Below, piece by piece: positions 1 to 6,962 of a stretch of DNA of 17,607 bases; position 1 is the stretch's first letter, and each line of letters opens with the position of its first letter. Origin of the DNA: Candidatus Poribacteria bacterium (GTDB lineage Bacteria; Poribacteria; WGA-4E; GCA-2687025); NCBI GenBank assembly GCA_002687025.1, contig NYZG01000231.1:1-17607 (forward strand), in the 5' to 3' direction. The notes beneath the pieces were generated by a model. The model did no database searches. It worked only from the letters and a program-made list of their open reading frames with translations, and was not told the origin of the DNA. Position numbers and translations under genes: made by a program.

Positions 1-168
1 CATCGTGTACAGCGCCCACTTCTGGTCCTTGTCCATACCCGCGTACACGATGAACGGCAGCCGCCGCGGGAGGGCCGACGCGGACCCCGCGAACGCGAGA
101 ACCAGAGCGACCCACGCGGCAATGGCGGCCGGGACGCCGACATCTGCACGCCATCGTTGGATGCTCAT
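1..168 (-). CDS. Secreted protein, N-terminal fragment (cut by left edge)
   Basis: The frame opens at an ATG (168-166) and stays open for 56 codons to the window edge, so only the N-terminus is seen. A purine-rich site (AGGGAGG) lies about 5 bases before the ATG and fixes the start. The protein begins MSIQRWRADVGVP, followed by a hydrophobic stretch (about residues 12-29) and an A-S-A cleavage motif, which makes a standard signal peptide. The mature part begins with PFIVYAGMDKDQKWALYTM. This resembles the start of a TolB/PD40-type propeller blade, where sugar- or peptide-binding blades report values, but that is inference from one segment. It has the same orientation as the next gene, with 103 bases between them holding a hairpin. 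Function is unknown. Confidence 0.75.
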   Translation of the reverse strand, partial: MSIQRWRADVGVPAAIAAWVALVLAFAGSASALPRRLPFIVYAGMDKDQKWALYTM

Positions 169-244
169 GGACGCCTCCCTGGGCTAGGTGTAGCGCATCG
201 TGCGTAGGCGTTCCCGCCGTGACCAGGTGCGCAACCAAGGCACT

Positions 245-267
245 GGCCCCCGGGGAGACCGGAGGCC
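245..267 (-). terminator. GC-rich hairpin just after the CBM-like gene
   Basis: On the minus strand a 9-bp stem (GGCCTCCGG paired with CCGGGGGCC, one T-G wobble) encloses a 5-base loop. It begins four bases past the stop codon of the gene ending at 272. No run of T follows, so it is not a textbook intrinsic terminator. It may end or protect the 3' end of that mRNA, or slow read-through into the gene starting at 168. Confidence 0.5.
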
Positions 268-271
268 GACA

Positions 272-979
272 TCAGCGCTTCATATCCGCCCACGTCGTCG
301 TGAGCTTCGCTTCGGCCTGAACGTCCAGCGCGCTCTTTTCGTCGGCGTTGATGTAGTCGTCGTCCGTTGGCGTGAACGCCAGGTCGTCGGCCCACATGAA
401 CACGTCATACTGGTCCTCGAGGCTGCTGCCTCGCGTCCAGATCATCATGACGTTCTCGCCCGTCTGCAGTTCGTTCACGGTGCCGCCATCGGCGCCGAAG
501 TCGCCGTCGGTACGCCACGTCCACGTCGGCGAGTTGTTCTCGAAGATGATGTGATCCGGTCGGACGAACGCGGGTTTCGCGTCCGGGATCTCATCGCCGT
601 CAGCGCCAAGGACCCACAGCCAGTCGGAGTGGTTGTTGGGGTTGATGATGCGACCGATGAACCGCCAATCGCCGGCGCTTCCGCGCGCCTTGCTGATGTC
701 GAATCGGTACAGCAACCAGCCGTCGCCACCCGCGTTCGTGACGATGTCGCCGAAGGCGCCATCGCTGGGGTCGAGCGCGCCCTCGGCGTCGCCGAGTTTG
801 TACACTTCGTCGGGATCGCGCTCGTCGAAGTCCTCGGCCTCGAACCAGATTTGGTGGCCACCACCGTAGTCGGACACTTTGAAGTTCTGCACGGCGTTGG
901 CGTTGCGGCCCGCGAACCAGGCCGCCCCGCAGAGGGCGAGCGCCGCGATCTTCCCACACAGGTGTGCTCGGTTGAGCAT
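272..979 (-). CDS. Secreted protein with predicted CBM6/35-like beta-sandwich
   Basis: The gene encodes 235 residues. The frame is open further upstream, but the ATG at 979 has a good ribosome site (GGGAGGT, 7 bases away) and is followed directly by a signal peptide: MLNRAHLCGK, a hydrophobic core to about residue 23, and an A-N-A cleavage site near residue 29. The mature protein starts with VQNFKVSDYGGGHQIWFEAE. The EAEDF motif, the later GGDGWLLYRFDIS stretch and a C-terminal GENVMMIWTRGS...VFMWADDLAF segment resemble carbohydrate-binding modules of the CBM6/35 galactose-binding fold. The protein is strongly acidic (many D and E). No catalytic domain is visible. A role in binding a glycan or sitting at the cell surface is inference from the fold only. 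It is divergent from the methyltransferase gene, with 158 bases between them. Confidence 0.8.
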   Translation of the reverse strand: MLNRAHLCGKIAALALCGAAWFAGRNANAVQNFKVSDYGGGHQIWFEAEDFDERDPDEVYKLGDAEGALDPSDGAFGDIVTNAGGDGWLLYRFDISKARGSAGDWRFIGRIINPNNHSDWLWVLGADGDEIPDAKPAFVRPDHIIFENNSPTWTWRTDGDFGADGGTVNELQTGENVMMIWTRGSSLEDQYDVFMWADDLAFTPTDDDYINADEKSALDVQAEAKLTTTWADMKR

Positions 980-1137
980 GGGCGAGTACCTCCCGATAGT
1001 CATGCAGGGCCGGCGACGAGATCGCCGGGAACGCGGACATGTTGCAGGCCCAACACACTGCGCGCAAGGCTTCCGACACGGACGCGGCCGGCCGCCACGC
1101 GACCGGACGGCCCCGAGGGCATGCGAGGGGATGAATC

Positions 1138-1905
1138 GTGCACGAGAATCCCATCGACTACGATACCCTCGACGAGGAGTACGCTCGCCATCGCGGCGCC
1201 AACCCACGGGTGCTTCGCGCGCTGGTCCATGGCGCGTCTCTCGGCGGCGCGGCGCGCGTGTTGGAAATCGGCTGCGGGACGGCCAACTACGCCCGCGCGA
1301 TAGCCGCGACGACGGGCGCGCCATGCGTGGGCATGGACCCCTCGATTGGAATGCTGGCGCAGCCCACGGCCGGCGCGTCGGATGTCCGGCTGTGCCAGGG
1401 CGCCGCCGGACAGTTGCCGTTCCGTTCGGGCAGCTTCGATCTCGCGTTTTCCGTGGACGTGATCCACCACGTCCCGGACACCAGGAGCTACAACCGAGAG
1501 TTGCGCCCGCTTCTCGGCCCCGACGGCCGCGCGTGCACCGTCACCGACTCAGAGGAGATCATCCGCGCGCGCGAGCCGCTGGCGACGTACTTCCCGGACA
1601 CCATCGAGGCCGACTTACGCCGCTATCCGCCGGTGTCCCGCCTGGTGCGCGAGATGGAGGCCGTAGGGCTCGCTGACATCGCGGTCGATGCCGTGGAAAT
1701 GGCCTACGAGGTCGGCGATATGGCCCCCTACCGCGCCAAGGCGTTCTCGTGTCTGCACCTGATATCCGAGGCGTCCTGGCGGGAGGGCATGGTCCGCATG
1801 GAGGCGGACTCGGCCCGTGGTCCGATACGCGGCGTGTCGCGCTACGTCCTCATCTGGGGTCGCGGCGCGGGAGGTCGACCCGTTCAGTCAGGTGAGTCGA
1901 GATAG
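1138..1905 (+). CDS. Class I SAM-dependent methyltransferase (Methyltransf_11/25 type)
   Basis: The gene encodes 255 residues, a usual size for the family. It starts at GTG (1138), because no ATG lies in frame nearby; AGGGG about 9 bases before it can serve as the ribosome site. Motif I for S-adenosylmethionine is clear (VLEIGCGTANYA, residues 41-52), with the acidic residue of motif II at D67 (GMDPSIGML). The FDLAFSVDVIHHV segment at residues 100-112 is the usual motif IV/V region of small-molecule methyltransferases. The C-terminal 120 residues would form the substrate cap. The substrate cannot be told from sequence. The last 22 bases overlap, tail to tail, the 3' end of the phosphotransferase gene on the other strand, so the two mRNAs are complementary there. 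No operon partner is seen on its strand. Confidence 0.9.
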   Translation: MHENPIDYDTLDEEYARHRGANPRVLRALVHGASLGGAARVLEIGCGTANYARAIAATTGAPCVGMDPSIGMLAQPTAGASDVRLCQGAAGQLPFRSGSFDLAFSVDVIHHVPDTRSYNRELRPLLGPDGRACTVTDSEEIIRAREPLATYFPDTIEADLRRYPPVSRLVREMEAVGLADIAVDAVEMAYEVGDMAPYRAKAFSCLHLISEASWREGMVRMEADSARGPIRGVSRYVLIWGRGAGGRPVQSGESR

Positions 1906-2900
1906 AGGCGGAGACGCTCGGCGTAGCGCGAGACGGCCTGCGATCCCGACCACATGTGATCTTCGCGGGGCCAGCCAAGTACCCAGTCCAGCATCGAGAA
2001 GTACCGCGCCGTCGTGAAGACGGACACCTGTCTCTGCCAGTCGGCCGGGAGGTCGCGCCGCGCTTCATACCCGGCGATGCACGCCTGCCGGAGGGCCGGA
2101 TACTGCTCGTCGGTCCGGAAGTACCATAGTGTCGTCGCGAGGTCGGTCATGTACGACGCGAGCAGACAGTCGTCGAAGTCGATCGGGCGCGGCTCTCCGT
2201 CCTGATACAGCACGTTGTGCAGATGCAGGTCAGCGTGAATCAGCCCGTAGTCGCGATCGACGGGGATCTCGCCGATGGCTTGGGTGAGTCTCGACGCGGC
2301 ATCCATGAACACCTGCCGCTGATCCTCGGTCGCCGCTGCGGCGGCGTGACCTTCCCACGTCACCGAGAGGTCACCCCGGACAAACCGCGCCAGCATGCGC
2401 GGCCAGTCGACATGTGACCTGCCGATCCCCTCCGCGGGCGAGTACGTGTCGGCGTGATTGTGGAGTTCTGCTGTCATCGCGCCCAGCCGCCGCATGTGCT
2501 CCGGCTGCGGCTCGTCGATCTGCTCACCGCGGAGCCAGGCGAATAGCGCGCACCGGCGTGGTATGGGCAGACCGGGCAGCGCGATCTCGACAACGTGCCG
2601 GCCATCGGACGTGCGGGCGGGCTCGGGCGAGGTCACGCAAGTCTCGCGGTTGATGGCGCCGATCCATCGGCACTCGGCCTCGATTTCCGCTGTCGAGTAG
2701 CGCGCGGGGTCGCTGATGCGGAACGCGTACTCGCGACGTTCGCCGTCGCGTGCTCCGGTCACACGGTAGACGGCGTTCATGGAGTGTCCCACCAATTCGG
2801 CGTCGAGCATCTGTACGCCGAATTCGTCGCACGCCGCCACGATTAGTCCGTGCTCCATGCGCTCACACGTGGCTTCGTCGAACTCCTCGAAGCGCGGCAT
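1884..2900 (-). CDS. APH/choline-kinase-family phosphotransferase, copy A
   Basis: The gene encodes 338 residues. ATG at 2900 is preceded by AGGGGA, 9 bases away. The protein has the kinase fold of the aminoglycoside phosphotransferase family (PF01636). The Brenner motif IHADLHLHN (H222, D224, N229) holds the catalytic base and a metal ligand, and IDFDDC (D241-D244) corresponds to the DFG metal site. The N-lobe segment EYAFRIS has Arg where protein kinases have Lys. Together with the DFDDC and DLATTLWYF region, this is closer to SrkA/homoserine-kinase-II-like members than to antibiotic-resistance enzymes. No signal peptide or membrane segment is present, so it should be cytoplasmic. It lies 94 bases downstream of its paralog (copy B), matching it end to end with no gaps at about 60% identity (202 of 338 counted by eye). 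The substrate is unknown and drug resistance should not be assumed. Confidence 0.9.
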   Translation of the reverse strand: MPRFEEFDEATCERMEHGLIVAACDEFGVQMLDAELVGHSMNAVYRVTGARDGERREYAFRISDPARYSTAEIEAECRWIGAINRETCVTSPEPARTSDGRHVVEIALPGLPIPRRCALFAWLRGEQIDEPQPEHMRRLGAMTAELHNHADTYSPAEGIGRSHVDWPRMLARFVRGDLSVTWEGHAAAAATEDQRQVFMDAASRLTQAIGEIPVDRDYGLIHADLHLHNVLYQDGEPRPIDFDDCLLASYMTDLATTLWYFRTDEQYPALRQACIAGYEARRDLPADWQRQVSVFTTARYFSMLDWVLGWPREDHMWSGSQAVSRYAERLRLYLDSPD

Positions 2901-2994
2901 GGTCGACCGTCCCCTTTCCCCTGTTCTGCTGCGTCGCCACGCTACGTCCGGCTCGAAGGGCGCCAGCGGTGACGGACACTCGACCCGCGTCCGC

Positions 2995-4011
2995 TCAGCC
3001 GTCCGTGTCGAGGTACGCGCGCAACTGCGGGACGAAGTTCGACGCGGCCTGCGACCCCGAGCCCATGTGGTCCTCGCGTCGCCACCCCAGTATCCAGTCC
3101 ATCATCGAGAAGCAACGCGCCGCCATGAAGACCGCGACCTGGCTTTCCCAATCGCTCGGAGTCGGCCGCGTCGTTCGGTAGCCCTCGATGTAGGCGTCGC
3201 GCAGCGCGGGCGATTGCGGGTCGTTGGCGTGATGCCACAGTGTCGTGGCAACATCGGTCATGTACGGCGCGAAGTGGCAGTCGTCGAAGTCGATTGGGCA
3301 TGGCGTCCCGTCGTGGTACACGACGTTCCACAGATGCAGGTCGGCGTGTATCAGGCCGTGATCCCTATCGGTGGGGATGCGCCCGATGGCCTCCCCGAGC
3401 CGCTTCGCCGCCTGCATGTAAACGAGCCGTTCCTCGTCCGTGACGACGGGCCCCGTGTAGCCCTCCCACGCCGCGATGAGCTCCCCACGTGCGAAGGGCG
3501 CTAGCAGCGACGCCCAGTCCGCGGCGGGGCGGTCTGTGTGCGCTTCGCGGCCGTACGTGTCGGCGTGGTTGTGCAGAGCCGCTGTGACCACCCCGAGAGC
3601 GCGCAGATGCTCCGGTCGCGGCGGATCGGTCTTCTCGCCGCGTAGCCAGGGGAACATCGCGCACCGGCGCGGCGCGGGCAGCTCCGGCACGGCGACCTCG
3701 ACAACGCGGCTGCCGTCGGGCGTGGCAACGGGCTCCGGCGCGGCAACCGACGTCTCGCGGCCGATGGCCGCGATCCATCGGCATTCGGCTTCGAGCTGCG
3801 GCGTGGTGTACCGCGTGGGGCCGCTGATGCGGAGCGCGTATTCGTGGAACGCCCCGTCCCGCTGCGCGGTCACGCGGTAGACGACGTTCTCCGAGTGGGC
3901 CACGAATTCCGCCTCGATCATCCGCAAGCCGAATTCAGCGCACGCCGCGGCGATCAGGTCCTGAGCGATGCGTTCACGCGTGGCGTCGTCGAACCCCTCG
4001 AAGTACGGCAT
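2995..4011 (-). CDS. APH/choline-kinase-family phosphotransferase, copy B
   Basis: The gene encodes 338 residues, exactly the length of copy A. The open frame continues upstream to 4257, but ATG at 4011 is chosen. It has a GGAGAG site 7 bases before it, and the protein then aligns with copy A from the first residue (MPYFEGFDDATRERI against MPRFEEFDEATCERM). The catalytic signature is intact: IHADLHLWN (H222, D224, N229) and IDFDDC. The best conserved blocks between copies are residues 61-80 and 221-266 (catalytic loop to DxATTLW) and the FSMxDWxLGW/REDHM segment near 301-315, which is probably part of the substrate or structural core. Residues 155-195 diverge most and may set substrate choice. 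It is upstream in the probable A-B transcript, with a TATACT box about 70 bases before the start. Confidence 0.9.
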   Translation of the reverse strand: MPYFEGFDDATRERIAQDLIAAACAEFGLRMIEAEFVAHSENVVYRVTAQRDGAFHEYALRISGPTRYTTPQLEAECRWIAAIGRETSVAAPEPVATPDGSRVVEVAVPELPAPRRCAMFPWLRGEKTDPPRPEHLRALGVVTAALHNHADTYGREAHTDRPAADWASLLAPFARGELIAAWEGYTGPVVTDEERLVYMQAAKRLGEAIGRIPTDRDHGLIHADLHLWNVVYHDGTPCPIDFDDCHFAPYMTDVATTLWHHANDPQSPALRDAYIEGYRTTRPTPSDWESQVAVFMAARCFSMMDWILGWRREDHMGSGSQAASNFVPQLRAYLDTDG

Positions 4012-4080
4012 GGTCGGTCTCTCCACGATGATCCCGGCGAACAGTCGCAATGGCGCCCATCGCAGACGCCTCGGGACGAG

Positions 4081-4086
4081 AGTATA
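4081..4086 (-). promoter_or_regulatory. Candidate -10 box for the phosphotransferase pair
   Basis: TATACT on the minus strand matches TATAAT at five of six bases in an otherwise very GC-rich gap and lies about 70 bases before the ATG at 4011. No good -35 hexamer is seen at 17 bases. The overlapping plus-strand reading TATAGT (4083-4088) could instead serve the gene starting at 4259. Confidence 0.3.
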
Positions 4087-4258
4087 GTCGCCGCGGGGGG
4101 ACGCGCGCAGCGCCCGCGGTTCGCCGGCTGCCCACTCACCCGACCTCGCGCCTGGCGACACCGTCGGAGCCACCCCGACGCACGAGGGCGACATATCCCG
4201 TAGAATGGGTGGGGCGCGGCAGTGTCGGCCGACCTCGGTCACCAGGCGGGAAAGCAAG

Positions 4259-5980
4259 ATGCTACAAGGGCTCAGTCTACCGACCTATCTGGTCGGCGTC
4301 GCGTCGATGATCGCCGTGGGCGCCCTCGGGGCAGTGGTCACGTATCTCGGGCTCGCATCGTTGCGCATCCAACACAGCTTGCGACCCACGTTCTACGTCG
4401 TCAGCGCCGGCGCGGTGCTGCTCACAGGCGCGCTGGGGTACCTCCTGCACAGGTGGTGCCTCTGGGGATACGTGGTCGTCGTGCCGCTGGTGGCGCTCGG
4501 GGTGGCCGACATCACGCAGAAGCGTCACACGATCCGGCGCAACTTCCCGGTCATCGGCAACTTCCGCTACCTGCTGGAGAAGATCCGCCCGGAGATACGG
4601 CAGTATTTCATCGAGTCCGATGCCGACGAAGCGCCGTACGGCCGCGAGAAGCGCACCGTCGTCTACACGCGCGCCAAGGGCACGGTGGACACGATACCGT
4701 TCGGCACGCGGCGGCCGGTGTACCGCGTGGGCTACGAGTGGATCATGCACTCGATGGCAGCGAAGGTTCCGCCACCCGGGACGCCGCGCGTGACGGTGGG
4801 CGGGCCGGACTGCTCTCAGCCGTATTCCGCGGCGTTCCTGAACGTCTCGGCGATGAGCTTCGGCGCGCTCAGCCGCAACGCGGTATTGGCCCTCAACCGT
4901 GGCGCGCAGTTGGGCGGCTTCTATCACAACACCGGCGAAGGCGGGATCAGCCCGTACCACCTGGAACACGGCGGCGATCTCGTGTGGCAGGTCGGCACGG
5001 GTTACTTCGGGTGTCGCACGGACGATGGCGCGTTCTGCCCGGATCGGTTCCGCGACCGCGCCGCCACGCCGACGGTGAGGATGATCGAGATCAAGCTCTC
5101 ACAGGGCGCGAAGCCGGGACACGGCGGGATACTCCCCGCCGCGAAGGTGACACCCGAGATCGCCGAGATACGCGGCGTCCCGATGGGTCGCGACGTCATC
5201 TCGCCACCTGCGCACACGGCGTTTTCGAGTCCCATCGAGATGATGGAGTTCATCGGCCGACTGCGTGAGCTCTCGGACGGAAAGCCGATCGGGTTCAAGC
5301 TGTGCGTGGGACACCGACGGGAGCTGTTGTCGCTTTTCAAGGCGATGCTGGAGACCGGCATCTACCCCGACTTCGTGACCGTCGACGGCGCCGAGGGAGG
5401 CACCGGAGCCGCGCCGGTGGAGTTCTCGAACTCCGTTGGGATGCCGATGGTCGACGGCTTGCTGCTCGTGCGCAACGCATTGGTCGGTATCGACGCGAGG
5501 GAGCGCGTGCGGATCATCGCGGCGGGGCGCATCTCGACGGGGTACCACATCGCGCGGTTACTGGCCCTGGGCGCGGATCTGTGCAACTCGGCGCGCGCGA
5601 TGATGTTCGCCGTGGGGTGCATCCAGGCGCTGAAGTGCAACACGAACCACTGCCCCGTGGGCGTCGCGACGCAGGACGCGTCGCTCTGCCGCGCGCTGGA
5701 CCCAGGCGACAAGTCGGAGCGCGTGGCGAGCTATCAGGCCGCCACGGTCGAGAGCATGATGGAGTTGCTCGGGGCGGCCGGCCTTTCGCACCCGAGCGAT
5801 CTCACGCCGTGGCACGTGGCCCGGCGCGTCAGCGCGACTGAGATCAAGACGTTCGCGGAGATTTACGACTTCGTCGATCCGGGCTCGCTCCTGTCGGAGC
5901 CGTGCCCGGAGTCGCTGGACCGGCACTGGCGACGCGCCGATGCGTCGTCGTTTCGGCCGCCGGAGACGCTCGCGCACTAG
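4259..5980 (+). CDS. Membrane-anchored FMN-binding glutamate-synthase-like oxidoreductase
   Basis: The gene encodes 573 residues from ATG 4259. An in-frame ATG at 4205 would add 18 residues of no special character; 4259 is preferred because the protein then begins directly with its membrane region. Residues 4-80 form two to three membrane helices, and the rest is a Glu_synthase-type FMN barrel (PF01645). Signs of this are SAMSFGALSRNAV, NTGEGGISPYH, KPGHGGILP and the EGGTGAAP loop near residue 379 that would hold the FMN phosphate. Three cysteines at 454, 460 and 465 (C-x5-C-x4-C, in CIQALKCNTNHCPVGVATQ) match the spacing of the [3Fe-4S] site of glutamate synthase. The glutaminase (GATase type II) domain is absent and no GltD subunit lies nearby, so true glutamate synthase activity is unlikely. 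It is probably a membrane-facing flavin/iron-sulfur oxidoreductase of unknown substrate. Confidence 0.9.
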   Translation: MLQGLSLPTYLVGVASMIAVGALGAVVTYLGLASLRIQHSLRPTFYVVSAGAVLLTGALGYLLHRWCLWGYVVVVPLVALGVADITQKRHTIRRNFPVIGNFRYLLEKIRPEIRQYFIESDADEAPYGREKRTVVYTRAKGTVDTIPFGTRRPVYRVGYEWIMHSMAAKVPPPGTPRVTVGGPDCSQPYSAAFLNVSAMSFGALSRNAVLALNRGAQLGGFYHNTGEGGISPYHLEHGGDLVWQVGTGYFGCRTDDGAFCPDRFRDRAATPTVRMIEIKLSQGAKPGHGGILPAAKVTPEIAEIRGVPMGRDVISPPAHTAFSSPIEMMEFIGRLRELSDGKPIGFKLCVGHRRELLSLFKAMLETGIYPDFVTVDGAEGGTGAAPVEFSNSVGMPMVDGLLLVRNALVGIDARERVRIIAAGRISTGYHIARLLALGADLCNSARAMMFAVGCIQALKCNTNHCPVGVATQDASLCRALDPGDKSERVASYQAATVESMMELLGAAGLSHPSDLTPWHVARRVSATEIKTFAEIYDFVDPGSLLSEPCPESLDRHWRRADASSFRPPETLAH

Positions 5981-5994
5981 CGACGCATCGTGTG

Positions 5995-6000
5995 TATAAT
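5995..6000 (+). promoter_or_regulatory. Consensus TATAAT -10 box before the M55 peptidase
   Basis: A perfect TATAAT sits 15 bases past the preceding stop codon and 41 bases before the ATG at 6042, in a region otherwise very rich in G and C. No convincing -35 hexamer is found 16-18 bases upstream. It suggests the peptidase has its own transcription start even though the preceding gene has the same orientation. Confidence 0.5.
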
Positions 6001-6041
6001 GGGCGCGCTTCGATCCCGGACACCAGACGTGGAGGCCGTCC

Positions 6042-6869
6042 ATGCACATCTATATTATGACCGATTTGGAATCCGTGGCCGGGGTGCGAGACTTCCCGGA
6101 CTGGTGCGTCCCGGACGGACGGTGCTACGAGCAAGCGACGCGCCTCCTGACGCTCGAGGTGAACGCCGCCATCGAGGGATTCGCCGCGGCCGGCGCGACG
6201 GAGTTCATGGTCGCGGACGGCCACGGTCGAGGGGCGATCGAGATAGAGCTGCTGGACCGGCGGGCCGACATGCGGCGCGGATGGCCGCAAGGATGGCCAC
6301 TCGGCCTCGACGATGGGGGCGACTACGACTACCTCGCGTTTGTCGGGCAGCACGCCAAGGCGGGCACGGAGTTCGCGCATCTGGCCCACACGCAGGGGCT
6401 GAACTACATCGACCTGTCGGTCAACGGCGTGTCGATCGGGGAATTCGGGCAGCTCGCGATGTGCGCAAGCGAGTTGGGTCTGCGGACGATCTTCGGCGCC
6501 GGCGGCCTCGCGTTCACGGTGGAAGCGCAGGCGCTCGTGGCCGGGATCGAGACGGTCGCCGTCAAGCGCGGCCTGCGGCCGGGCAGCGGCGACGAGATGA
6601 CGACCGCGCAGTACGAGCACCGAAACGCGGCCGCGGTCCACGTTCAACCCGAACGCGCCCGCGAGATGATCCGAGACGGCGCGCAACGCGCGTTGCGTCG
6701 CGCGCAGACCGAGGATTTCGGGATCATCCCTCTACAGGCGCCGTTCGAACGGGTCGCGCGATTCCGACCCGCGAAGGATGGCGAACCGACGACTATCTCG
6801 CGCGAAAGCCACCCGACGAGCGTCATCGGCATGATGAATCTGCCGTTCGACCGGCAGCCCGAGGCGTAA
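6042..6869 (+). CDS. M55-family D-aminopeptidase (DppA-like)
   Basis: The gene encodes 275 residues, the usual length for peptidase family M55. ATG 6042 has GGAGG 6 bases upstream. The family's zinc ligands are all present by position: D8 and E10 (TDLES), H61 (ADGHG), H104 (VGQHAKAG) and E134 (SIGEFG). H116 in AHLAHTQG fits the catalytic histidine of Bacillus subtilis DppA. DppA is a self-compartmentalising decameric enzyme that removes N-terminal D-amino acids from short peptides such as D-Ala-D-Ala; recycling of wall peptides or use of D-amino-acid peptides is the likely role. There is no signal peptide, so it should be cytoplasmic. No dpp transporter genes accompany it. It lies 61 bases after the oxidoreductase gene, with a separate -10 box between. 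Confidence 0.93.
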   Translation: MHIYIMTDLESVAGVRDFPDWCVPDGRCYEQATRLLTLEVNAAIEGFAAAGATEFMVADGHGRGAIEIELLDRRADMRRGWPQGWPLGLDDGGDYDYLAFVGQHAKAGTEFAHLAHTQGLNYIDLSVNGVSIGEFGQLAMCASELGLRTIFGAGGLAFTVEAQALVAGIETVAVKRGLRPGSGDEMTTAQYEHRNAAAVHVQPERAREMIRDGAQRALRRAQTEDFGIIPLQAPFERVARFRPAKDGEPTTISRESHPTSVIGMMNLPFDRQPEA

Positions 6870-6922
6870 CCCACGGGGCGCGCTCGCACCGAGACTCCAC
6901 CGATCACGTGCCCCTTTTGCAT

Positions 6923-6933
6923 CCCATGATGGG
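6923..6933. promoter_or_regulatory. Short palindrome upstream of the sigma-factor gene
   Basis: CCCAT-G-ATGGG is an 11-base perfect inverted repeat, 29 bases before the ATG at 6963 in the 93-base gap. It could be an operator or part of a start site recognised by the sigma factor itself. This is position-based inference and a repeat this short can arise by chance. Confidence 0.25.
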
Positions 6934-6962
6934 TCTTTACAGCGCCCACTCATGGAGAACAG

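Noticed and set aside
200..1303. Long plus-strand open frame of 367 codons.
   Set aside because: It is the complement of the secreted CBM-like gene, Arg-rich, with no ribosome site or family resemblance; high GC keeps such frames open.
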